The position numbers were made by a program, and so were the translations under genes. DNA of 64,000 nucleotides, from NCBI RefSeq assembly GCF_026314295.1, contig NZ_CP111108.1, forward strand, positions 806,001 to 870,000, written 5' to 3'. Numbering within the stretch: the first letter of the stretch is position 1; every line of letters begins with the position of its first letter. This document shows, one piece after another, positions 18,014 through 27,520 of this stretch. Below the pieces are notes generated by a model. It searched no databases. It was not told the DNA's origin and was given only the letters and a program-made list of their open reading frames with translations. This DNA is from Caproicibacterium sp. BJN0003. GTDB taxonomy: Bacteria > Bacillota > Clostridia > Oscillospirales > Acutalibacteraceae.

Positions 18014-20425
18014 TTATTTGTGAAAGATTTTTTCTGCATAGCGGACGCTGCCCATCGCATCTTTTCCATAGAAATCCGCATGAATTTTTTCTGCATATTG
18101 AGGATTTAAAACGGCACCACCGACCATCACTTTGCATTTTGGAGCCTTTTGGTGGAGCAACTTAATGGTTTCTTCCATATTGACGACCGTTGTAGTCATC
18201 AGTGCAGAGAGCCCACAGAGCTTCACCCCATTTTGCTGGACTGCTTCTAGGACCTTCTGTGGGTCAACATCTTTTCCTAAATCAATGACATCGTATCCGT
18301 AGTTTTCCAAAAGCACTTTAACAATGTTTTTTCCAATGTCATGGATATCTCCCTTGACGGTAGCAAGAACAATTTTCGCTTTTTTTTGAGTGGAACCTGA
18401 TTTTCTCATTTCATTTTGCAGAACTTCAAAGGCGGATTTGGCAGCTTCTGCGCTCATCAAAAGCTGCGGCAGGAATAGGGTGCCTTCTTCGAAGTCTTTT
18501 CCGACTTTATCGAGTGCGGGCATCAGATGTTGATTGATGATCTGGAGCGGAGAAATCCCCTCATTTAAGAGTGCTGCGGCTGTGTCGTGCGCACTTTCTT
18601 TCAGTCCCTTTTCGATCGCTTTTCGAAAAGCATTTTGAGTGTCACCCGGAGCAATCTCTTTTTGGGGAGCAGAAGTTAAGATTTTTTGGGAGACTGTTTT
18701 TTGCGGTTTTACATCTTTATAGGCATTGATATATTCCATGCACTGTGTGTCAAACCCCATCAGTGCATTGTAGGAGCGAAAAGCATCCATCATAGCGCCG
18801 TTATTTGGATTCATGATGGCGGCGGAAAGACCTGATTGCATTGCCGTTATAAAGAAAGCAGCGTTAATTTTTTCCCGGCAGGGAAGGCCAAAGGAAATAT
18901 TGGATACGCCAAGGGATGTTTTCATTCCCAGCTCTTCATGGACACGGCAAAGCGTTTCCAGCGTAACGGCCGCACTTTTTTGTCCCGCAGAAATTGTCAT
19001 TGCAAGAGCGTCGATAATTAAATCCTTTTTTGGAATCCCATATTTTTGTGCTTCTTTTTGAATTTTTTCAGCAATTTTAATCCGACCGTCGGCAGTTTCC
19101 GGAATTCCGGATTCGTCCAGTGTTAAAGCGATGACAGCACCGCCGTATTTTTTGACTAAAGGAAAGATGGCATCCATTACTTCCTGCTTGCCGTTTACGC
19201 TGTTAATGAGAGGTTTTCCATTATAAATGCGAAGTGCGTTTTCCATTGCGGCAGGATCGCTGGTGTCGAGTTGCAAAGGAAGATCGGTGATCCCCTGCAA
19301 GGCTTTTGTAATCTCAGGAAGAAGCTTTTTTTCGTCAATATCGGGAAGACCGACGTTAACATCCAGCACATCGGCACCGTTTTCCTGTTGCGTGATTCCT
19401 TCCCGTAGAATATAATCGATATCGTTTTCACGCAGCGCCTGCTGAAAACGCTTTTTCCCGGTAGGGTTGATTCGTTCTCCAATAAGGATTGTGCGATCCT
19501 TTAGGAAAACAGCGTGACTATAGCTTGAAATGACAGTCTCATCGTGGACGGAAAGCCACTTCGGAACGATTTCTCTGCAGGCTTCGACCGTTTTGCGAAG
19601 ATAGTCCGGCGTTGTGCCGCAACACCCGCCCAAAATCCATGCCCCGTCTTCCGCCATTTCCCGCATTGCTGCCGCAAATTGGTCGGGGGTAACATCATAA
19701 AGCGTTTCTCCATTTATCACTTTCGGAAGGCCTGCGTTCGGCTGAATCAAGATCGGAAGAGAAGTGCATTTTTGCAGACGCGGAAGGAATTGCTTCATTT
19801 GGTTAGGACCAAGCCCACAGTTAAAGCCGATCGCATCTGCATGTAGACTTTCCAGCAAAACGGCGGCCGCTTCAATATCACCGCCTGTTAAAAGTTTTCC
19901 TTTTTCGTCGAAAGTCATCGTGACGAGTACTGGAAGTGAAGTTGCTTCTTTGGCGGCAAGCAGTGCCGCTTTGCATTCGAAGGTATCGCTCATGGTTTCA
20001 ATTAAAATCAGATCAGCACCGGCTTTTTCACCAACAGAAGCAGCTTCAAAATAGGCTTCATATGCTTTTTCAAAATCGAGGTCTCCCATAGGCTTTAGGA
20101 GATGTCCGGTTGGTCCCATATCGAGAGCAACGAGCTTTTCTCTGGGAGCGGCAACTTCTTTAGCCAATGTAACAGCTGCCGTGACAACGTCTTTTACAGA
20201 AGCTTTTCCTTGTAGTTTGATTTTGTTGGCGCCAAAGGTGTTGGTTGTAATAATATCAGAACCAGCTCGAAGATAGTCTTCATGAATCTTCTTCAGAATT
20301 TTCGGATGCGAAAGATTCCAGAGTTCTGGTGTTTCTCCGGCTTTCAGTCCGTATTTTTGCAGTTGTGTTCCCATTGCGCCATCAAAAAAGAGAATGCGTT
20401 TTCCTAAAGTCTCTAAAAAATTCAT
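18014..20425 (-). CDS. metH: B12-dependent methionine synthase lacking the reactivation domain
   Basis: An 803-residue homocysteine methyltransferase. In order: homocysteine-binding zinc domain with GFNCGLG and GGCCGTT cysteines; pterin-binding domain (GERINPTGKKRFQQ, DVLDVNVG); helical cap domain; cobalamin domain with the axial His H695 in GDIHDIGKN and the GGAVL loop. The C-terminal AdoMet reactivation domain of E. coli MetH (about 1220 residues) is missing and appears as a separate gene upstream. AAGGGAG precedes ATG 20425. Last gene of the metF operon, with only about 35 bases between it and the activation gene. Confidence 0.92.
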   Translation of the reverse strand: MNFLETLGKRILFFDGAMGTQLQKYGLKAGETPELWNLSHPKILKKIHEDYLRAGSDIITTNTFGANKIKLQGKASVKDVVTAAVTLAKEVAAPREKLVALDMGPTGHLLKPMGDLDFEKAYEAYFEAASVGEKAGADLILIETMSDTFECKAALLAAKEATSLPVLVTMTFDEKGKLLTGGDIEAAAVLLESLHADAIGFNCGLGPNQMKQFLPRLQKCTSLPILIQPNAGLPKVINGETLYDVTPDQFAAAMREMAEDGAWILGGCCGTTPDYLRKTVEACREIVPKWLSVHDETVISSYSHAVFLKDRTILIGERINPTGKKRFQQALRENDIDYILREGITQQENGADVLDVNVGLPDIDEKKLLPEITKALQGITDLPLQLDTSDPAAMENALRIYNGKPLINSVNGKQEVMDAIFPLVKKYGGAVIALTLDESGIPETADGRIKIAEKIQKEAQKYGIPKKDLIIDALAMTISAGQKSAAVTLETLCRVHEELGMKTSLGVSNISFGLPCREKINAAFFITAMQSGLSAAIMNPNNGAMMDAFRSYNALMGFDTQCMEYINAYKDVKPQKTVSQKILTSAPQKEIAPGDTQNAFRKAIEKGLKESAHDTAAALLNEGISPLQIINQHLMPALDKVGKDFEEGTLFLPQLLMSAEAAKSAFEVLQNEMRKSGSTQKKAKIVLATVKGDIHDIGKNIVKVLLENYGYDVIDLGKDVDPQKVLEAVQQNGVKLCGLSALMTTTVVNMEETIKLLHQKAPKCKVMVGGAVLNPQYAEKIHADFYGKDAMGSVRYAEKIFHK

Positions 20426-20460
20426 GGAGATCTCCCTTCTTTTTCTGTGAAAAATAATTT

Positions 20461-21108
20461 TTATGCGTCTGGATCTCGAAATTCGCAGTCTGTTTTTTTG
20501 CAGGAGCTACAATGCCCTTCGTGGCAGTCTTGTCCTTCTGTGGTGACGCCGATAACTGCTGTTACACTTTTGGAGGGGGCAAGAATATCGCTTTCGGTAG
20601 CAGTCAGGCCAATTCGTTTTTCGGCCTCTAAAATTCGAAGCAGAGAGCCTTGACCGGAGAGCGGAAAATCTCCATATCCCGGAGAAAAGCGCGGCTTGAG
20701 GAAGAGGCCGTCTGAATGAATAGACGACCGCAGAGAAGAGCAGATCTCATTGCAGTAGGATTCGATCAGCGCTGCGGAACTTGCCTGATAAATGAGGGCA
20801 AGACTCATATCTTGTGTGGTTGCGCGGCGAATCAGAAGATCAGGCACGGGACCAAGTGTCGCTGCAAAAAGATAGGCGCTTTTACAGAGATTAAGATGGT
20901 GAGCTAAATCATGGCTTTCTGTTTTAAAAGGGCCAATTTTGCAGAGAGAACCAGATAACGTTACTGGATAATTTGCATAAATGCTTCGCGGCCGAATTCT
21001 ATCGAGAAGTTCTTTTAAGCAGGATTCGATCCGTTCTCTGGTTTGGGGATCGGCCGGATGTCCCCGAAACCCTAGATAACGTTCGATTTCCCGACGGTTA
21101 ATTTCCAT
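20461..21108 (-). CDS. Stand-alone methionine synthase activation-domain protein
   Basis: A 215-residue protein resembling the B12-dependent methionine synthase activation domain. RSIYANYPV matches the family, and a Cys-rich tail (CHEGHCSSCKKTDCEF) may bind metal. It probably supplies the AdoMet reactivation that the neighbouring MetH lacks. The start at 21108 overlaps the end of metF by 11 bases, and no clear ribosome site is seen, so translation is likely coupled. An in-frame extension to 21153 would lie within metF. Confidence 0.8.
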   Translation of the reverse strand: MEINRREIERYLGFRGHPADPQTRERIESCLKELLDRIRPRSIYANYPVTLSGSLCKIGPFKTESHDLAHHLNLCKSAYLFAATLGPVPDLLIRRATTQDMSLALIYQASSAALIESYCNEICSSLRSSIHSDGLFLKPRFSPGYGDFPLSGQGSLLRILEAEKRIGLTATESDILAPSKSVTAVIGVTTEGQDCHEGHCSSCKKTDCEFRDPDA

Positions 21109-21973
21109 CGCAGGAGATGACGTCGGAGAGGTTGTGAAAAATTGCCGCAGCAATATCAGGCTTGTTCATCGTATAAATGTGGATGTGGGGAACCCCGTTG
21201 CTGATTAAGTTGATGATCTGTTCGGTGGCATAAGCAATTCCAGCTTGTTTCATCGCTTTCGGATCAGAACCAAAGCGGTCGGCGATCGCCTTGAATCTCT
21301 GGGGAAGAATTGTTCCGGAAAGTGAGCAGATGCGGGTAATCTGTTTTGCATTTGTCACCGGCATAATGCCTGCAATAATCGGCACATTGACGCCGCCTGC
21401 CAAAGCGCGAAACATAAAATTATAGAATAGATCATTATCAAAGAACATCTGGCTGGTCAGAAAATCACAGCCGGCTTCAACTTTTTCATGCAGATGACGA
21501 ATATCCTCCGTCTTATGCGCACATTCCACATGACCTTCGGGATAACAGGCTCCGCCGATACAAAAGTCACCCTGTGTTTTAATTTCCCGAATCAGTTCGC
21601 TCGCATAGTGATATTGATTTGGTGTGGGGAAATCTTTGCCTTCCGGGATATCGCCTCTCAGTGCCAAAATATTTTCAATTCCAGCTTTTTTCAGTCCTGC
21701 GAGACGCTCAGAAATCTCATCCCGCGTAGAAGAGACACAGGTTAGGTGTGCAAGAGCCGGCACATGACTTTTTTGAATTTCCTGTGCAATTCGAACGGTT
21801 GTCGCACTTGTTCCGCCGCCTGCTCCGTAAGTAACACTCATAAAAGCGGGATGCAGAGCGGAAATTTGCTTTACAACTTCCTGCGCCTGGGGTAGATCTT
21901 CTCCCTTTTTGGGAGGAAACAGCTCACAGGAAATGGTAGTATGTCCGCTATTTAATAGGTCGATAATTTTCAT
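21098..21973 (-). CDS. metF: Methylenetetrahydrofolate reductase
   Basis: A 291-residue TIM-barrel flavoprotein that makes 5-methyl-THF for methionine synthase. CELFPPKKGED near the start, MSVTYGAGGGTS, ALRGD, and DFLTSQMFFD are conserved MTHFR motifs. AAGGGGAT precedes ATG 21973. First gene of the minus-strand metF/activation/metH operon. No S-box, T-box or cobalamin riboswitch can be fitted in the roughly 230 bases before it. Confidence 0.93.
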   Translation of the reverse strand: MKIIDLLNSGHTTISCELFPPKKGEDLPQAQEVVKQISALHPAFMSVTYGAGGGTSATTVRIAQEIQKSHVPALAHLTCVSSTRDEISERLAGLKKAGIENILALRGDIPEGKDFPTPNQYHYASELIREIKTQGDFCIGGACYPEGHVECAHKTEDIRHLHEKVEAGCDFLTSQMFFDNDLFYNFMFRALAGGVNVPIIAGIMPVTNAKQITRICSLSGTILPQRFKAIADRFGSDPKAMKQAGIAYATEQIINLISNGVPHIHIYTMNKPDIAAAIFHNLSDVISCDGN

Positions 21974-22102
21974 AATGAAATCCCCTTTTGTAACTGCGCC
22001 AAATCTTTTGTTTCATATTATAACAAAAAAGGTGGGAAAAAGAAACTCCCTTTTAAAAAAAGGAAAAAGCAGAGCTTGATGGGGAAAAACAGGTGGTTTT
22101 TC

Positions 22103-22131
22103 TTGTCATTTTGTATAAAATGATTTATAAT
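22103..22131 (+). promoter_or_regulatory. Promoter of the NSS transporter gene
   Basis: TTGTCA (22103-22108), 17-bp spacer, perfect TATAAT (22126-22131), 75 bases before the start codon. Confidence 0.7.
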
Positions 22132-22205
22132 GCAATCTATGTGACACTTATTTGTTTTTGTTTTAAAGTAAGGAAAAAAAGAGAAAAGAGAAGGATTTTT
22201 AAAAG

Positions 22206-23594
22206 ATGCAAGAGAGAGAAAAGTTTTCATCGCGCCTAGGATTTCTGCTGATTTCCGCAGGATGTGCAATCGGTCTTGGCAATGTTTGGAGATTCCCTTA
22301 TATTACAGGGAAATATGGCGGCGGTGCATTTGTGCTGGTGTACCTATTTTTCCTTTTAATTCTGGGACTGCCAATTATGGTCATGGAATTTTCAGTGGGG
22401 CGTGCAAGTCAAAAGAGCGCAGCGCGTTCTTTTCATGTTTTGGAGCCTGCGGGCAGTAAATGGCATCTCTACAGTTATGGAGCAATCGCGGGAAACTTTT
22501 TGCTGATGATGTTCTATACGACGGTTGCCGGCTGGATGCTGGATTATTTTGTGAAATTTTTAAGAGGCGAATTTCAGGGGCGTTCTCCGGAAGAAGTGAA
22601 AACCGTTTTCGGAACGATGCTTACGAATTCCGGTGAAATGACCTTTTGGATGGTTGTTGTGGTTCTGCTGGGCTTTGGAATTTGTGCCATGGGGCTCAAA
22701 GACGGAGTAGAGCGGATTAATAAAGTTATGATGGTCAGCCTATTTGTGGTAATGATTATTTTGGCGGTTCGTTCGGTAACACTGCCGGGTGCCTCAGAAG
22801 GAATGAAATTTTATCTGCTGCCGGATTTTGGGCGTATGATGGAAGCAGGCTTCGGAGAAGCTGTTTTTGCAGCGATGGGACAGGCTTTCTTTACTCTCAG
22901 CCTTGGAATCGGTGCGCTTGCTATTTTCGGCAGCTATATTGGAAAGGACCGTTCTCTGACAGGCGAAAGCATCAGAATCGCCGGATTGGATACCTTTGTC
23001 GCTCTGGTTGCAGGCATGATTATTTTTCCGGCATGCTTTGCATTTAATATTCCGACAGACAGCGGCCCGGGACTTGTATTTATTACCTTGCCGAATGTTT
23101 TTGAACAAATGTCCGGGGGAAGAATCTGGGGTGCGCTTTTCTTCCTATTTATGAGCTTTGCAGCTTTGAGCACCGTAATTGCTGTCTTTGAAAACTTGTG
23201 CGCCTTTGGAATGGAGCTCAAACACTGGAGCCGGAAAAAAGCGGTCTTAATTAATTTAGTTCTCGTTTTGGTCCTCTCGCTTCCCTGTGTATTGGGCTTT
23301 AATCTGTGGAGCGGATTTACTCCTTTTGGTGCGGGTTCAACGGTACAGGATCTCGAGGACTTTTTGGTGAGTAACAATCTTCTTCCATTAGGCAGTCTTG
23401 TTTATTTACTATTTTGTGTTTCGAAAAAAGGCTGGGGTTGGGATCACTTTATCGAAGAAGCGAATAGTGGTGAAGGCCTTAAATTTCCAAAATCGATTCG
23501 CTTTTATGTGACTTGGGTGCTGCCCTTTATTGTGCTGTTGATTTTTGTACAGGGATATCTGGCAAAATTCTGGCCGGGAGTTTTTAATGTCTGA
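22206..23594 (+). CDS. Sodium-dependent transporter, NSS/SNF family
   Basis: A 462-residue LeuT-fold symporter with about 11-12 membrane segments. The first segment carries AGCAIGLGNVWRFPY followed by GGGAFVLVYL, the signature of the family around the sodium and substrate sites. It probably imports an amino acid with sodium; the substrate cannot be read from the sequence. ATG 22206 has AAGGAT upstream. Only 40 bases separate it from the methyltransferase gene. Confidence 0.92.
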   Translation: MQEREKFSSRLGFLLISAGCAIGLGNVWRFPYITGKYGGGAFVLVYLFFLLILGLPIMVMEFSVGRASQKSAARSFHVLEPAGSKWHLYSYGAIAGNFLLMMFYTTVAGWMLDYFVKFLRGEFQGRSPEEVKTVFGTMLTNSGEMTFWMVVVVLLGFGICAMGLKDGVERINKVMMVSLFVVMIILAVRSVTLPGASEGMKFYLLPDFGRMMEAGFGEAVFAAMGQAFFTLSLGIGALAIFGSYIGKDRSLTGESIRIAGLDTFVALVAGMIIFPACFAFNIPTDSGPGLVFITLPNVFEQMSGGRIWGALFFLFMSFAALSTVIAVFENLCAFGMELKHWSRKKAVLINLVLVLVLSLPCVLGFNLWSGFTPFGAGSTVQDLEDFLVSNNLLPLGSLVYLLFCVSKKGWGWDHFIEEANSGEGLKFPKSIRFYVTWVLPFIVLLIFVQGYLAKFWPGVFNV

Positions 23595-23634
23595 ACATTG
23601 AGCGGAACAGAGTATCAAAAAAGAAGGTGAAAGC

Positions 23635-26600
23635 TTGGATAAGAGTGCTGTGCGTGAAGTAGCGCAGAAAGCTAGACAGCAGTTGGAAGAAATGGTTCAA
23701 AAAAATCTTTCTGCACTTCATGCCTGCCGCCTTTCGGGGGATGATGCTTTTCGGCGGGACATTCTCCTCAAAGAAGAAGAGCAGCAAGGAACTTTGGCAC
23801 TTTGCAAAAAAGCTGCTTACCGATTTTTCCGGGAACTGATTGCTGTTCGGTATATGGAACTAAATGGCTATTTGCCATATCGGGTTCTGTCTTCTCAAAA
23901 GTCAAATACGGTTGAACCTGATTTTTTGGCGCATTGGCTTTTAACCCATCAAGATACCTTGGATCGGGATGCACTTTTTACCAAGCTGTTTCAAAGGACC
24001 TGTCTGTCCCTTGCTTCTCAGATGCCGGATTATTTTCCAGTGCCGGATGAGATGGACTTACTTCTCAGTTTAAGCTATCGAAAAGGCGTTGTCCGAACTT
24101 TGTGCGACGGCCTTTCCGAGGAAGAATGGCTGGGACAGGTAGAATTGATCGGTTGGCTTTATCAGTCTTATCACCTACAAGAAAAAAATGCGGCGATTGA
24201 CCTTTATGCCGGTAAAGTTAAAATGAAAAATTTGACTGCGGCAACACAGTTCTTTACAACGGATTGGGTCGTTCGCTATATGGTCGAAAATTCTCTCGGC
24301 AGAGTCTGGCTGGAAGGACACCCGGAAAGCCGTCTGCGAAGGGAGATGCCCTATTATCTTGATCTTCCGGAAGAAACAAAGCGTGCTCCGATGGAACCGA
24401 GAGATTTAAAGATTCTGGATCCCTGTATGGGCGGTGGACATATTCTTGTCTATGCCTTTGAACTTTTGCTCAAAATTTATTCGGAATGTGGGGTTCCACC
24501 AAAGCGCGCCGCTTCTTTAATTTTGCAGGACAATCTTTATGGATTGGATATTGATGAACGCAGCCGGGAACTGACGGCATTTGCACTTTTAATGAAAGCT
24601 CGTTCCTGTGATCCGGATATTTTTGAGAAGGGGGTTACTTTGCATTTTGCGGCGATTCATCACAGTCGTAAAATTGACAAAGAGGCACTTCACTATGCGT
24701 CTGGTGGAAATGAAGCTTTATATGATGATTTACAGAAACTGACGGCTGCTTTTTATTATGGCGATCAGTTTGGTTCGATCCTGAATGCCCCAAAAGTGGA
24801 TCTCAAAGCACTTAAATCCCGCTTTTCGGTGATTCGTGGGGAACAATATCCAGATAATTTGTTTCGTATGGAAGCACAGCGAAAAGCCCTGCAGGAATTG
24901 TGGCCGCTTGTTTGCCAAGCTGAGATTATGGGGCAAAAGTACATGTGCGTTGTCACGAATCCTCCTTACCTTAACCATATGGATAAGCCTCTTAGAAATT
25001 ATGTAGATAAGAATTTCCCGGATTATAATAACGATCTTTTTGCAGTCTTTATGGTACATAATTTTGATTTTTGCAAGGAAGATGGCTATTGCGCATTCAT
25101 GACGCCGTTTGTCTGGATGTTTATCAAATCTTATGAATCGCTGCGGCGCTTTCTAATTCAGGAAAAAAGTGTTTCCTCTTTGATACAAATGGAATATTCT
25201 GCTTTTGAAGAAGCAACCGTTCCACTTTGTTCTTTTGTTTTGCAGAACCAAAAGGAAAAATATCCGGGGATTTATCTGCGCTTGACGGATTATAAAGGTG
25301 GCATGGAGGAGCAGAAAAAGCGTGTTCTTTATGATTCTCTCCATCCGGACAGCAAAGATCGTTTCGAGGCGTCTTTAAAAGATTTTAGAGAGATCCCGGG
25401 AATGCCGTTTGCCTATTGGGCTGATAGAAATGTTGGCAGGGCCTTTCAGGAGGGTGCCCCTCTTGGAAAAGTTGCACAGATCAGCAACGGACTTTTTACC
25501 TGTAATAATCAGCGCTTTTTGAGATTCTGGTATGAGGTAGAGCCGGAAGAAATTGATTTCTGGTGTGAAGATGAGTCTGATTGCCGAATGAGCGGAAAAC
25601 GCTGGTTTCCTTACAACAAAGGCGGTGCCTTCCGAAAATGGTATGGAAATCAGCTCTATGTAGTGGATTTTGCGGATTTCGGCAGGGATATTTGTGCTTA
25701 TCGGATTAAAAGCGGGCAGTCTGCGGCCATGCCTGGTAGACAGAACTATTTTCAGCCCAGTCTTTCTTGGTCTTTTGTCAGTTCCAGTACGTTTGGAGTA
25801 CGGTATTATCCGAAAGGATTTGTTTTTGATATTGCGGGCTCTTCGATTTTTCCGCCAAAAGAGGATCGATTGTATCGCTTAGGATTCCTTAATTCTTCCA
25901 CAGCATTTCAGATTTTGGGGTTTTTGAATCCGACCCTCAATTATCAGGCTGGGAATCTTGCTCTTTTGCCGATTTTGGAAAGTTCAGAAAAAGAGCAGAT
26001 TTGGCGACTGGTACAAAGGAATATTGATCTTTGCAAAGCAGACTGGGACGACCATGAAATCAGTTGGAACTTTAATGGAAATTCACTTCTGAAAACAGGC
26101 GCGTTGACTTTGCAGGAGGCTGTGAAAATTTGGAGCCGGCAGGTAGAAGACCGCAGAGAAGAACTGCGGCAGAATGAAGAAAAGATTAACCGTCATTTTG
26201 CTGATTTGTATCAAACCGGTGCACCGGTCGAGGTGGGAGATAAAGCGCTTTCGATTGCGCCGCCGGAACCGGAAAAGGCAATCAAAGAGCTTGCTTCTTA
26301 TTTTGTTGGACTATTATTTGGACGTTATAGAGAAGATCATTTTCATGAGAAATCTGTCTCTTGGTGCAGCCCCTGCGAGATTGCATCTGCTTTTTCAGAG
26401 TTTCTCAAAAAACGTTTTGGAGAAGATGCGGTTTCTTTTGCCGCTTCATTTTTAGGAAAGGGAACAGCGGAGAAAGTTTTAGAAGCCTACTTCGAAAAAA
26501 AATTTTTTACAGAACATTGCAAACTTTATCACAAAAGGCCAATTTATTGGCAGATAAAAAGCGGAGAAAAAGAGTTTGTTTATTATCATGGGAATGTTTG

Positions 26601-26745
26601 GAAGGCCTTCTGCCAAATTGCAGAGAACGATCCCAAAAATGAGATACCAAAATCGATACTTTCTTCGGAAATCCCTTTTGATCGCAGCCTTGGAATTTCT
26701 CAGAATTATGAGTCATATCAAGAGATTTTGCGAAAGATTCCATAA
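23635..26745 (+). CDS. PglX-like adenine-specific DNA methyltransferase, orphan
   Basis: A 1036-residue protein resembling the BREX-type N6-adenine methyltransferase PglX. N-terminal helical domain (about 1-230); SAM motif I LDPCMGGGHILVYAF (D262 onward); target motif NPPY at 442-445; recognition-type region to about 780; then the C-terminal helical part typical of PglX (FGRYREDH, KRPIYW). The family usually has GSGH where this protein has GGGH, and usually runs to about 1200 residues. TTG 23635 is chosen because AAGAAGGTGA precedes it. No brx, pglZ or restriction gene is near, so it is either a solitary methyltransferase or a remnant. No nuclease motif was seen. Confidence 0.82.
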   Translation: MDKSAVREVAQKARQQLEEMVQKNLSALHACRLSGDDAFRRDILLKEEEQQGTLALCKKAAYRFFRELIAVRYMELNGYLPYRVLSSQKSNTVEPDFLAHWLLTHQDTLDRDALFTKLFQRTCLSLASQMPDYFPVPDEMDLLLSLSYRKGVVRTLCDGLSEEEWLGQVELIGWLYQSYHLQEKNAAIDLYAGKVKMKNLTAATQFFTTDWVVRYMVENSLGRVWLEGHPESRLRREMPYYLDLPEETKRAPMEPRDLKILDPCMGGGHILVYAFELLLKIYSECGVPPKRAASLILQDNLYGLDIDERSRELTAFALLMKARSCDPDIFEKGVTLHFAAIHHSRKIDKEALHYASGGNEALYDDLQKLTAAFYYGDQFGSILNAPKVDLKALKSRFSVIRGEQYPDNLFRMEAQRKALQELWPLVCQAEIMGQKYMCVVTNPPYLNHMDKPLRNYVDKNFPDYNNDLFAVFMVHNFDFCKEDGYCAFMTPFVWMFIKSYESLRRFLIQEKSVSSLIQMEYSAFEEATVPLCSFVLQNQKEKYPGIYLRLTDYKGGMEEQKKRVLYDSLHPDSKDRFEASLKDFREIPGMPFAYWADRNVGRAFQEGAPLGKVAQISNGLFTCNNQRFLRFWYEVEPEEIDFWCEDESDCRMSGKRWFPYNKGGAFRKWYGNQLYVVDFADFGRDICAYRIKSGQSAAMPGRQNYFQPSLSWSFVSSSTFGVRYYPKGFVFDIAGSSIFPPKEDRLYRLGFLNSSTAFQILGFLNPTLNYQAGNLALLPILESSEKEQIWRLVQRNIDLCKADWDDHEISWNFNGNSLLKTGALTLQEAVKIWSRQVEDRREELRQNEEKINRHFADLYQTGAPVEVGDKALSIAPPEPEKAIKELASYFVGLLFGRYREDHFHEKSVSWCSPCEIASAFSEFLKKRFGEDAVSFAASFLGKGTAEKVLEAYFEKKFFTEHCKLYHKRPIYWQIKSGEKEFVYYHGNVWKAFCQIAENDPKNEIPKSILSSEIPFDRSLGISQNYESYQEILRKIP

Positions 26746-26751
26746 ACAAAA

Positions 26752-26803
26752 TAAAGAGCAGACTCTTGTGAAAGTTTTTCTTCACAAAGCCTGCTCTTTT
26801 TAT
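26752..26803. terminator. Bidirectional terminator
   Basis: AAAGAGCAG ... CTGCTCTTT with an inner TTGTGAA/TTCACAA stem, A and T tracts outside; serves the methyltransferase gene and the convergent lipoprotein gene. Confidence 0.8.
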
Positions 26804-26821
26804 TGGCCGCCGAACTTTTAT

Positions 26822-27352
26822 TTATGATCCTATTGAAAATCTGCGTTTTACATCGTTTTCAGAAAGTGCCATACTGTTATATAGGTCGGCTTCTTTTCCG
26901 ATGGGAAGAGAACAACTTTCCGGCAGGACAGCGTAATAATATCCGCCGCTATTTTCTCCAAGAAAAAAAACGTTTTGATCTTTGCAGAGAGATGAAAATT
27001 GTACCGAAAATTCATCGCTGCTGTATTTCTGTGATTCCAAGAAAATCCGCAGAAGGGGAACAGAAGGATCATGGGCATAATAAAACGAGGTGTATCCATT
27101 TTTAGAAGATTCGTCGAAAATGGTTTCTTGTGTGTAAAGAGGGCTTTCGGAAATCCAGCAAGGTGGAATTCGAAAAGTAAAATGCAGTTGTTCATCTTGA
27201 TAGAATTCTGCAGTTTCCGGCTCTGAAGCGATAGAAGAGAAAGAGGAAGGCTGCTTATAAGGAGCTTGTCCGGAGCAACCGGAGATTTCCAGCATAAAAA
27301 ATAAAAAGCATTCGCAGCATAATAGAATTCGAAACCATTTTTTTCTGCCCAT
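26822..27352 (-). CDS. Putative lipoprotein, function unknown
   Basis: A 176-residue secreted protein. The start has RKKW charges, a hydrophobic core, and a lipobox ending ISGC, so lipid attachment is expected. The mature part has no motif I recognise. GAGGTGA precedes ATG 27352; the frame could extend to 27391 without a ribosome site. It has its own promoter. Confidence 0.7.
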   Translation of the reverse strand: MGRKKWFRILLCCECFLFFMLEISGCSGQAPYKQPSSFSSIASEPETAEFYQDEQLHFTFRIPPCWISESPLYTQETIFDESSKNGYTSFYYAHDPSVPLLRIFLESQKYSSDEFSVQFSSLCKDQNVFFLGENSGGYYYAVLPESCSLPIGKEADLYNSMALSENDVKRRFSIGS

Positions 27353-27386
27353 TTTGTCACCTCGCTTTTTAGGATTACTAAAATTC

Positions 27387-27416
27387 ATCATAATAAAGTG
27401 GAAGTGAGAAAGTCAA
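27387..27416 (-). promoter_or_regulatory. Promoter of the lipoprotein gene
   Basis: On the minus strand TTGACT (27416-27411), 18-bp spacer, TATGAT (27392-27387), about 35 bases before the start codon. Confidence 0.6.
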
Positions 27417-27457
27417 TAAATTCGTCGGAATTGTAATAGAAGGTTACAAAATTGTGA

Positions 27458-27486
27458 TTGACTTTTTTAATGAAATACAATACAAT
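27458..27486 (+). promoter_or_regulatory. Promoter of the FAD-dependent oxidoreductase gene
   Basis: TTGACT (27458-27463), 17-bp spacer, TACAAT (27481-27486), 35 bases before the start codon; five of six matches in each box. Confidence 0.7.
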
Positions 27487-27520
27487 AAATCGGTTTATGA
27501 GAAAAACAATGGAGGAAAAC

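Noticed and set aside
21974-22102. Possible riboswitch before metF.
   Set aside because: I looked for S-box, T-box and cobalamin elements; the space is short and A/T-rich, and none of the conserved boxes is present.
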